From assembly GCA_946885925.1 (NCBI GenBank), contig CAMPHP010000045.1, positions 1 through 11,075 of the forward strand: a stretch of 11,075 bases of DNA. Direction: 5' to 3'. The stretch is from an uncultured Litorilinea sp. Its GTDB lineage: Bacteria > Chloroflexota > Anaerolineae > Caldilineales > Caldilineaceae. Below are positions 5,741-11,075 of the stretch, piece after piece. Position 1 is the stretch's first letter. Every line of letters begins with the position of its first letter. The notes below the pieces were generated by a model. That model did not search any database. It was not told the DNA's origin and saw only the letters and a list, made by a program, of their open reading frames with translations. The translations under genes were made by a program, and so were the position numbers.

Positions 5741-6703
5741 ATGGCGACAAGTAGCCGCCAGGCAGATATCATCGGGGCGGCTTCACAGGCGCGCCCCAAA
5801 CGACAGGGAATGAGCCGCAGACAGTGGCTCGAAGCCACCCAGGGCTACATGTTTATTGCACCGTGGTTGGTTGGCTTCCTGGTCTTTACGTTGGGACCAA
5901 TGCTGGCCTCGTTTTACTATAGTTTCACGCTTTACAACGTGCAGACCTCGCCAAGATTCACGGGTCTTTATAACTATGACTATGCCTTTAACCAAGACCC
6001 GCTTTTCTGGCTCTCCGTGCAGCGCACGCTGGTCTGGTCGGTGATGACCGTTGTCCCCTCGCTCTTCGGTGCACTCCTGGCTGCGATCTTGCTCAACCAG
6101 CAGTTGCGCGGTATGGCTCTCTATCGCACTTTCTTCTTCCTGCCCCACCTGACACCCGTGGTAGCCGCGGCCATCCTGTGGACCTGGATCTTGCAACCGG
6201 ATATCGGCATCCTCAACACCCTGCTCGACAAAGTCGGCATCCGCGGCCCCAACTGGTTGCAGGACATTCGCTGGTCAATGCCCGCGCTGGCAATGATCTC
6301 GCTGTGGACGACCATTGGCGGCAACAAGATGTTGATCTTTCTCGCCGGGTTGCAGGGCATCCCCGAATCGCTCTATGAAGCAGCCGAGATTGACGGAGCC
6401 ACGTCTGTCCAGAAGTTCTTTAACATCACGCTGCCGCTGATCTCTCCAGCCATGTTCTTCAACTTGATCCTGGGGGTGATTGCCAGTTTCCAAGTCTTTG
6501 GCATGGCCTTTGTCACCACCAAGGGGGGTCCTGCCTACGCTACCTATTTCTATGCCCTGCATCTCTACCAACAAGCCTTTGTCAGCTTTGATATGGGCTA
6601 TGGCAGCGCCCTGGCGTGGATCTTCTTTGCCGCTGTGCTCCTGCTCACGCTCTTCCAACTCTGGTTGCAAAAGCGTTGGGTCTACTATGAGAGCGCGGTC
6701 TAG
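5741..6703 (+). CDS. sugar ABC transporter permease, MalF/UgpA type
   Basis: This 320-residue integral membrane protein is one of two pore subunits of the importer. It has a cytoplasmic N-terminal stretch (1-34) and about six membrane helices beginning with YMFIAPWLVGFLVFTLGP (36-53). The YEAAEIDGA loop (212-220), continuing to a conserved LP at 231-232, is the EAA motif that docks onto the ATPase. These features define the binding-protein-dependent permease family, CUT1 branch. ATG at 5741 has AAAGGAG at 5728-5734. It is separated from the binding-protein gene by 140 bases holding a palindromic repeat, and its stop lies 14 bases before the next permease start. Confidence 0.93.
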   Translation: MATSSRQADIIGAASQARPKRQGMSRRQWLEATQGYMFIAPWLVGFLVFTLGPMLASFYYSFTLYNVQTSPRFTGLYNYDYAFNQDPLFWLSVQRTLVWSVMTVVPSLFGALLAAILLNQQLRGMALYRTFFFLPHLTPVVAAAILWTWILQPDIGILNTLLDKVGIRGPNWLQDIRWSMPALAMISLWTTIGGNKMLIFLAGLQGIPESLYEAAEIDGATSVQKFFNITLPLISPAMFFNLILGVIASFQVFGMAFVTTKGGPAYATYFYALHLYQQAFVSFDMGYGSALAWIFFAAVLLLTLFQLWLQKRWVYYESAV

Positions 6704-6717
6704 AGAGTAGAGCACCT

Positions 6718-7644
6718 ATGCAAGCAACAGTTCCCAACCCAACTGCTACACCCCAGATGCATCCTACCCGTGCGCGACGCAGCAATGCCCATCGCATCGC
6801 GGCATTCGTGAACCGCACTCTGCTCTATCTGCTGGCGATCTCGCTCTCGCTGCTCTTTCTCTTTCCCTTCTTTTGGACAGTCTCAACCTCGCTCAAACAA
6901 CCGATTGAGCTGATCAAGTTCCCGCCGACAATCCTACCCGAAACGCCGCAGTGGGTTAACTATACGCAGATTTGGGGTCTAGGCGCAGGCATCAATTTTG
7001 GACAATTCTTTCTCAACAGCGCCATCATCACCGGGCTGGCTTTGGTCGGACAGGTTATCTCGGCCTTCTTGGTTGGCTACGGCTTTGCGCGCTTCCGCTT
7101 CCCCGGTCGTGACATCCTCTTTGCCGTCTGTTTGAGCACCCTGATCCTGCCGCCGCATGTGACGATCATCCCGCTCTTTGTTCTCTTCCGTTCGCTGCAC
7201 TGGATCGATACCTTCTTGCCCTTGATTGTGCCCAGTTTCTTTGGCGGCGGAGCCTTTACGATCTTCCTGGTACGCCAGTTCATCATGACACTGCCCATCG
7301 AGATTGATGAGGCGGCGTTGATGGATGGAGCCAGCCGCTTGGGCATTCTCTTCCGCATCATCCTGCCCAACTCAGGGCCAGTGCTCGCTACCGTCGCCAT
7401 CTTTGGTTTCATCGGCCACTGGAACCAGTTCCTCGAACCGCTGATCTTCCTCAACAGTGCGCGCAAGTATACAGTACCGCTGGGCTTGTGGTTCCTGCGC
7501 GCGCAAGAAGGACAAGCAGGGTTACCCAAGGACAATCTGCTGATGGCAGGAGCCGTTCTGGCGACGCTTCCCATCATCATTGTCTTCTTTGTCGCACAAA
7601 AGTATTTTGTGCGCGGCATTGCCATGAGCGGCTTAAAGGGCTAA
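6718..7644 (+). CDS. sugar ABC transporter permease, MalG/UgpE type
   Basis: The second pore subunit, 308 residues. After a basic N-terminal region (1-30) comes a long hydrophobic helix (33-55) ending in FFWTVSTSLK (51-60), the usual MalG-type opening. Further landmarks are GYGFARFRFPG (120-130), LILPPHVTIIPLF (142-154) and the EAA loop EAALMDGAS (198-206) with LP at 216-217. The C-terminus RGIAMSGLKG is the ending typical of this subfamily. It starts 14 bases after the MalF-type gene and should pair with it. The ribosome binding site is weak, so translation may be coupled to the upstream gene. No ATPase gene follows, as often in CUT1 operons that share one ATPase. Confidence 0.93.
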   Translation: MQATVPNPTATPQMHPTRARRSNAHRIAAFVNRTLLYLLAISLSLLFLFPFFWTVSTSLKQPIELIKFPPTILPETPQWVNYTQIWGLGAGINFGQFFLNSAIITGLALVGQVISAFLVGYGFARFRFPGRDILFAVCLSTLILPPHVTIIPLFVLFRSLHWIDTFLPLIVPSFFGGGAFTIFLVRQFIMTLPIEIDEAALMDGASRLGILFRIILPNSGPVLATVAIFGFIGHWNQFLEPLIFLNSARKYTVPLGLWFLRAQEGQAGLPKDNLLMAGAVLATLPIIIVFFVAQKYFVRGIAMSGLKG

Positions 7645-7726
7645 AACAACCAACGATTTCCCAATTTTCTGTTCCTATCTACTCTTTACCATCCTCGCCA
7701 GAAGCTAGAAAGAATGCTTTTCCGTT

Positions 7727-8725
7727 ATGCGACCAGCCATTGGTATTCGTGATCTTTCAGAAGAGAATTTAACCTATGCGCGCCAGATTGGCGTGCGCGA
7801 TCTTGTCGTGGTTCAACCCGAAGGGCTAACAGCCGCGGGCCCCTATTATGACTATGCGCGCTTGATCCAACTCAAGACGCGCGTCGAGAACGCAGGGCTG
7901 CGTATTGCCGCCATCCAGAACATTCCAACGGCGTGGTACGACAAGATCCTTTGGGGGCTGGACGGGCGTGATGAACAGTTGGAGAATTACTGCCGCACGA
8001 TTGAAAATGTGGGACGAGCAGGGATTCCCATCTTGCATTACAACTTCCACGCCATTCGCGTCTGGCGCACCAGCCGCCACACGCGCGACCGTGGCGACGC
8101 GCATGTGACCAGCTATGACCATGCGCTGATGGAGAATGCGCCGCCAGAGGGTGGGCGTGAATTGGGCTATGATGAGTTGTGGGAGAACTTTGACTACTTT
8201 ATTAAAAAGATCATGCCTGTGGCGGAGCAGTTTGGTGTCAAGATGGCGCTCCACCCCGACGATCCCCCAGTGACGCCGATTGCAGGTGCGGCTTGTCTCT
8301 TTATTGACGTGCCAGCCTTCCAGCGCGTGATCGACACCGTGCCAAGCCCCTCCAATGGGCTGCTCTTTTGCCAGGGCTGCTATACCGAAATGATGGGCAG
8401 CAAGGTCTTTGATGCCATCCGCCATTTTGGCAAGCAGGGCAAGATCTTCTACGTCCACTTCCGCAACGTGGCAGGGCAGATGCCACACTTCCGCGAGACC
8501 TTTATCGACTCTGGCGATATTGATATGTTTGAGGCGATCAAGGTCTATAAAGAGATAGGCTTTGATGGCGTCATGATCCCCGATCACCTGCCCCATATGA
8601 TCAATGACACGACCTTTGGTCACCAGTCAAACGCCTATGCCATTGGCTACATGCGCGGCCTGATGAAAGCCGCCGGAGCCTTGGACGAAGAATGGGACCC
8701 CAAGACAGCGGCGTATAAGAGCTAG
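7727..8725 (+). CDS. uxuA: mannonate dehydratase-like enzyme (UxuA family)
   Basis: This probably dehydrates D-mannonate to 2-keto-3-deoxy-D-gluconate (EC 4.2.1.8), a step in glucuronate breakdown, in the cytoplasm. The 332-residue protein reads as a TIM-barrel UxuA relative, somewhat shorter than the roughly 390-residue E. coli enzyme. Candidate Mn2+ ligands are His175 in MALHPDDPP, Cys215 in LLFCQGC (the family has CxGS), His244 in YVHFRNV and Asp286 in IPDHLPH. Their spacing fits known family metal sites. The other landmark, LHYNFHAI (103-110), is also UxuA-like. The ATG at 7727 is the first possible start after an in-frame TAG; no strong ribosome binding site is seen. The 82-base gap after the MalG-type permease has no terminator, so it is probably cotranscribed. 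Activity on a related sugar acid cannot be excluded, so the symbol names the family rather than a proven function. Confidence 0.85.
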   Translation: MRPAIGIRDLSEENLTYARQIGVRDLVVVQPEGLTAAGPYYDYARLIQLKTRVENAGLRIAAIQNIPTAWYDKILWGLDGRDEQLENYCRTIENVGRAGIPILHYNFHAIRVWRTSRHTRDRGDAHVTSYDHALMENAPPEGGRELGYDELWENFDYFIKKIMPVAEQFGVKMALHPDDPPVTPIAGAACLFIDVPAFQRVIDTVPSPSNGLLFCQGCYTEMMGSKVFDAIRHFGKQGKIFYVHFRNVAGQMPHFRETFIDSGDIDMFEAIKVYKEIGFDGVMIPDHLPHMINDTTFGHQSNAYAIGYMRGLMKAAGALDEEWDPKTAAYKS

Positions 8726-8737
8726 GCAAGCAGGAAA

Positions 8738-8756
8738 AGCCCCCACGAAGGGGGCT
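8738..8756 (-). terminator. hairpin terminator for the leftward (ferric reductase) operon
   Basis: AGCCCCC (8738-8744) pairs perfectly with GGGGGCT (8750-8756) around a 5-nt loop. On the minus strand the hairpin is followed by four T (complement of 8735-8738). It lies 66 nt past the stop of the minus-strand gene ending at 8822. On the plus strand no T-run follows. Confidence 0.65.
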
Positions 8757-8776
8757 GCATGAACCTACGAGTCGCG

Positions 8777-8813
8777 CCCTTCCTTGGAGCCGGAAGCTCC
8801 AAGGAAGGGTTTT
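8777..8813 (+). terminator. hairpin terminator for the rightward (sugar transport) operon
   Basis: A perfect 14-bp stem (CCCTTCCTTGGAGC at 8777-8790 with GCTCCAAGGAAGGG at 8796-8809) closes a 5-nt loop and is followed by four T (8810-8813). It lies 51 nt after the stop of the mannonate dehydratase-like gene. The minus-strand side has no T-run, so it serves the plus strand. Confidence 0.8.
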
Positions 8814-8821
8814 CATCTCAC

Positions 8822-9559
8822 TCAACACCTTCCTCGCGAGATCACACGCGGTTTTGCCACCACAACGCTGTACACCCGATAGCCAGTGAACAGCAAGACA
8901 ACCAACGCACTCACAAGATAGATGACTTGAGCGCCTGGTTGTGTGCTGTCACTGCCCGCCAGCAACCCATGAAGCGTCACCAGAAGATAGAGCGGGAAGC
9001 TAATGGAGTGCAGCCGCCGCCAAGCACGATAGCCCAGCCGTTGGCGCACCCAATAACTCGCCGCTGTGAGCGCAAGACCATAGAGGCTGATCACACCCAG
9101 CCCGACCCAGAAAGGGCGGTAAGGCCCCGTAAAGGGAACCAAAAGATCGGCTACCGTATAGGGATAATAACCATCGAAAAGCAGAAGCAGTGCATGAAGC
9201 CCGCCCAATGCCACTGCCAACCAAGAAAGCACGCTATGTAAGGCCATTGCCAAAGGCGCAGGAACATAAGCCTTTGCCAGTTTGGTGCTCAACATCAAGC
9301 CCCAGATGGTCGAACCCGTTAATACCAGATAAGCCACAGTAGCCGTAGCACGCGTCAAATACCAAGCGGCCTTATCACCGGCAGGGACTGCCACACTCCA
9401 GGCGCGTACAGCCAGCGGCGCTAACCACCATCCGGCAAGCGCACCAACAAGCACAACCAAGAAGCCCATGCCGAACTCGACCAGCATCTCACGCGCTGAA
9501 ATCTGGTCGCCCTCTATCCTATGGTCTCGTGGCAGCAACTCATAATTTTGCATAGCCAT
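8822..9559 (-). CDS. ferric reductase-like transmembrane heme protein
   Basis: A 245-residue membrane protein of the ferric reductase-like transmembrane domain family, which includes MsrQ and the heme-binding part of NADPH oxidases. It has about six hydrophobic segments. Two histidine pairs suit two stacked b-type hemes: His108 and His122 in one helix, His184 and His197 in another. The segment WYLTRATATVAYLVLTGSTI (66-85) is the typical helix preceding the first pair. There is no FAD- or NAD-binding C-terminal domain, so it needs a separate electron donor or acceptor. The upstream gene in the same operon encodes an ApbE flavin transferase, pointing to a covalently flavinylated partner. The start may be ATG at 9559 or ATG at 9553; neither has a strong ribosome binding site. 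It is not obviously MsrQ because no MsrP gene is next to it. Confidence 0.83.
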   Translation of the reverse strand: MAMQNYELLPRDHRIEGDQISAREMLVEFGMGFLVVLVGALAGWWLAPLAVRAWSVAVPAGDKAAWYLTRATATVAYLVLTGSTIWGLMLSTKLAKAYVPAPLAMALHSVLSWLAVALGGLHALLLLFDGYYPYTVADLLVPFTGPYRPFWVGLGVISLYGLALTAASYWVRQRLGYRAWRRLHSISFPLYLLVTLHGLLAGSDSTQPGAQVIYLVSALVVLLFTGYRVYSVVVAKPRVISRGRC

Positions 9560-9590
9560 CCCACTTTGCAGTTACTCAAAATACGAACCA

Positions 9591-9650
9591 TGTAGGGGCT
9601 GGCTCCCCGGCCTGCCCATCTCCGGAACGATAGATCGCCTGTGGCCTACC
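9591..9650. repeat. dispersed palindromic repeat element, copy 2 (diverged, shorter)
   Basis: It begins TGTAGGGG (9591-9598) and matches copy 1 (5612 onward) at 20 of the first 27 positions. The internal hairpin is kept with one mismatch and one G-T pair (9596-9604 with 9609-9617). Its right part again holds GATAGAT (9629-9635; copy 1: 5697-5703) and ends CTACC where copy 1 ends CTACA. The right end overlaps the last codons of the apbE-like gene, whose TAG stop (9646-9648, minus strand) lies inside the terminal CTACC. Confidence 0.5.
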
Positions 9651-10665
9651 CGGCGATATAAGGTTGAAGCGCGTCTGTCATGGCAATGCGGCCATCCTGG
9701 TGAACGAGAAGCGCAGCCAACTGCTGTGAAGCAAGTGCAGCATACCCAGCCTCCCACCCCAAGATCAGCGCGGCCTTTGCCCACGCCTCAGCCTGTTCTG
9801 CCTTTACCGCCAGAACGCTTACACTGAGTAAATCAGTCGCCGCTGGCAGACCTGTACGCGGGTCGATGATATGGTGGGCGCTATGCCCCTGCTGCTGCCA
9901 GCGGCGATAGTCAATCCCTGAAGTCGCCATGCTCGCCTCACGCAGCCAGACCACTGCCAAATCCTCACTTTCGCCATCTATGCCAGCGGGTTCGGCAATT
10001 GCCACGGGCCAGCCAGGCCAACCTGGTGGAGCAGCCCCGGCAACCAGATCGCCAGCCGCATCAACCAAGCAGGGGCCATAGGGACGCAGCAACTCGACCA
10101 CCTGCGCCGCGACCACACCTTTTGCAATCCCACCCAGATCTAGCCCCATGCCTGATGGCAAATAAATCTCACGTGTGGCAGGGCGACAGCGGACTGTTTG
10201 CCACCGCCCTGCCAACTCGGATGCACGCCACGCCGTTTGCATCTCTTGCTTGAGAGACAAAGGATCTTGCCTAATCATCTCGTCAAAAGAGCGGGTATAC
10301 CCTGCTGACTCAATCGCCGCCAACAGGGTAGGATCGTAGAGGCCACCCGTAGCACTCGCCATCGCCAAAGCCATCCCCAAGATTTGCCACAGCAAAGGCG
10401 AAACCTCCTGCCATTTGCCACGACAACCATTCACTCGGCTCAACTCGCTGCGCGGATCGAAGCGACTTAGCCTACCTTCAGCAAAGGCGAAATACGTCTC
10501 AACTTGGCGCAAGGGCTGTGCAGCCAATGCGTCAGAAGCCGCCAGCCGCACGCTCATTGTGCTGCCCATGGCGCGGAACACGTGAGCAGGCCAATAAGCT
10601 GGATCGACTGGCGTATTGCTTGTAGCGGCTGGTGAAAAGGTTGTCTCCAACCTTCGCTGTACCAT
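9646..10665 (-). CDS. apbE: FAD:protein FMN transferase, ApbE family
   Basis: This enzyme attaches FMN covalently to a threonine or serine of a target flavoprotein, using FAD and a divalent metal. Starting at ATG 10665 the protein has 339 residues, the usual family size. Landmarks are AMGST (32-36), RLSRFDPRSELSRVN (65-79), TGGLYDPT (106-113), GMGLDLGGIAKG (172-183), ATSG (247-250) and HHIIDPRTG (264-272), the last two groups being the metal/FAD site. The open frame extends 47 codons further upstream, but that part overlaps the preceding gene and reads as low-complexity shadow. ATG 10665 has GAGG at suitable distance and lies 7 nt after the previous stop. No signal peptide or lipobox is seen, so it may act in the cytoplasm, unlike many exported ApbE proteins. 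Its target is not in the window unless it is the gene cut at the right edge. Confidence 0.92.
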   Translation of the reverse strand: MVQRRLETTFSPAATSNTPVDPAYWPAHVFRAMGSTMSVRLAASDALAAQPLRQVETYFAFAEGRLSRFDPRSELSRVNGCRGKWQEVSPLLWQILGMALAMASATGGLYDPTLLAAIESAGYTRSFDEMIRQDPLSLKQEMQTAWRASELAGRWQTVRCRPATREIYLPSGMGLDLGGIAKGVVAAQVVELLRPYGPCLVDAAGDLVAGAAPPGWPGWPVAIAEPAGIDGESEDLAVVWLREASMATSGIDYRRWQQQGHSAHHIIDPRTGLPAATDLLSVSVLAVKAEQAEAWAKAALILGWEAGYAALASQQLAALLVHQDGRIAMTDALQPYIAG

Positions 10666-10672
10666 AGCATCC

Positions 10673-10975
10673 TCAACGTGAAGAACGGGAGCGGGCCACA
10701 GGACGCGGCACGCGCACGCTTGCCGAAGGAGCCACGAGCGTTGGAATCGGCTCCAATTCCAATTGAGGGGAATCCAGCACCACGCCCCCTGCTGCTGCTT
10801 GGGCAATCATCGCTCTCTGGCTCGTGGCGCTAGCCGCATTCGCGCGATCCTGTGATTGCAGCCACGCCGCGCCCAAGAGCGATGCCACGAAACTCCCCAT
10901 AATCACCATATACTGCACGGGGCGATATACAGCCTTACGGGGTGCAGATTTTAGAGATACTGCCTTAGTCGTCAT
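10673..10975 (-). CDS. small single-helix membrane protein, unknown function
   Basis: A 100-residue protein not recognised as a known family. It has a basic N-terminus (1-18), one hydrophobic segment (about 20-39, YMVIMGSFVASLLGAAWL), an Ala-rich stretch, a Pro-containing segment (69-82) and an Arg-rich end (RVPRPVARSRSSR). ATG 10975 is chosen because it overlaps the end of the preceding gene by 11 nt, typical of translational coupling, and because the frame upstream of it is only the out-of-phase reading of that gene's Asp-rich repeat. An open frame with a Met-rich start 32 codons earlier is therefore judged spurious. The stop lies 7 nt before the apbE start. Its place in the operon suggests a subunit or anchor for the flavin/heme system. 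Confidence 0.62.
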   Translation of the reverse strand: MTTKAVSLKSAPRKAVYRPVQYMVIMGSFVASLLGAAWLQSQDRANAASATSQRAMIAQAAAGGVVLDSPQLELEPIPTLVAPSASVRVPRPVARSRSSR

Positions 10976-11075
10976 CTTGCTCGTTCTGGTCGTCCGGTCC
11001 ATCGTCGTCATTGGGTCCATCATCGTCATCATTAGGGCCATCGTCATCATCGGGACCATCATCCGTGTCATTAGG
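10965..11075 (-). CDS. C-terminal Asp-rich tail of a gene cut by the window edge (partial)
   Basis: Reading from the right edge, 36 codons run to a TAA (10965-10967). They encode an acidic low-complexity tail of repeated DDDDGPN-like units: the order is DDGP, DDDDGP, NDDDDGP, NDDDGP, then DDQNEQDDD. A period of about seven residues is visible. Runs of Asp with Gly-Pro-Asn turns can bind Ca2+ or act as a flexible acidic spacer in exported proteins. The rest of the protein lies outside the window, so its identity is unknown. In ApbE operons an FMN-binding flavoprotein is often present, and this gene is a candidate for it, but nothing visible here proves it. The reading frame is chosen because of the repetitive Asp coding and the overlap with the next gene's start. 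Confidence 0.65.
   Translation of the reverse strand, partial: PNDTDDGPDDDDGPNDDDDGPNDDDGPDDQNEQDDD

Noticed and set aside
7826..8623. 265-codon open frame on the minus strand, opposite the mannonate dehydratase-like gene
   Set aside because: Antisense shadow; the plus strand encodes conserved metal-ligand motifs.
8759..9241. 160-codon plus-strand open frame over the ferric reductase-like gene
   Set aside because: It begins between the two terminators and reads the antisense of a membrane protein with paired heme histidines; composition is not protein-like.
10666..10806. 47-codon N-terminal extension of the ApbE protein
   Set aside because: It overlaps the preceding small gene, has Trp/Cys/Arg-rich shadow composition and is not needed for the ApbE domain; ATG 10665 has a GAGG ribosome binding site.
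10976..11071. Met-rich N-terminal extension of the small membrane protein
   Set aside because: It is the out-of-phase reading of an Asp-coding repeat belonging to the upstream gene.

Overview
The window looks like a piece of chromosome from a filamentous or Caldilinea/Anaerolinea-type member of the Chloroflexota. This is an inference. It rests on GC-rich coding sequence, on a Tat leader of the form FDxLxRxLAxGxSRRxLLK, on CUT1 sugar-transport operons with Tat-type lipoprotein binding proteins, and on short dispersed TGTAGGGG...CTACA palindromic repeats. There is no tRNA, rRNA, CRISPR array or insertion sequence.

Left part (about 200-3650, + strand): a sigma70-like promoter (TTGACA, 17 bp, TATAGT) drives a likely three-gene unit ending in a strong intrinsic terminator. 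The genes are (i) an exported phospholipase A2-like protein with 20 cysteines, (ii) a membrane protein fusing a MauE/DoxX-type segment to two thioredoxin-like domains, each with a CxxC, and (iii) a Tat-exported protein that also has 20 cysteines, followed by a beta-rich domain. The two cysteine-rich proteins share a leader that aligns without gaps, though the first has lost the twin arginine. The arrangement resembles the MauD/MauE system, which matures the disulfide-rich small subunit of methylamine dehydrogenase. It suggests a dedicated thiol-redox factor placed between its two client proteins. This is the most interesting part of the window.

Middle part (about 3650-8820, + strand): a 560-base intergenic region with no gene but with several short tandem repeats leads into a carbohydrate ABC importer: a Tat-lipoprotein binding protein, then two MalF/MalG-type permeases. 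A mannonate dehydratase-like enzyme follows. No ATPase gene is present, so a shared MsmK/UgpC-type ATPase is presumably encoded elsewhere. The enzyme points to uronates or uronate-containing sugars as substrate. A 109-bp palindromic repeat sits between the binding protein and the first permease, as REP elements do between malE and malF in E. coli.

Right part (8822-11075, - strand): a convergent operon. In transcription order it holds the Asp-rich C-terminal tail of a gene cut by the window edge, a 100-residue one-helix membrane protein overlapping it, an ApbE-type FAD:protein FMN transferase, and a ferric-reductase-like di-heme membrane protein. Together these suggest membrane flavin/heme electron transfer. 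Two hairpin terminators lie interleaved in the gap between the converging operons.
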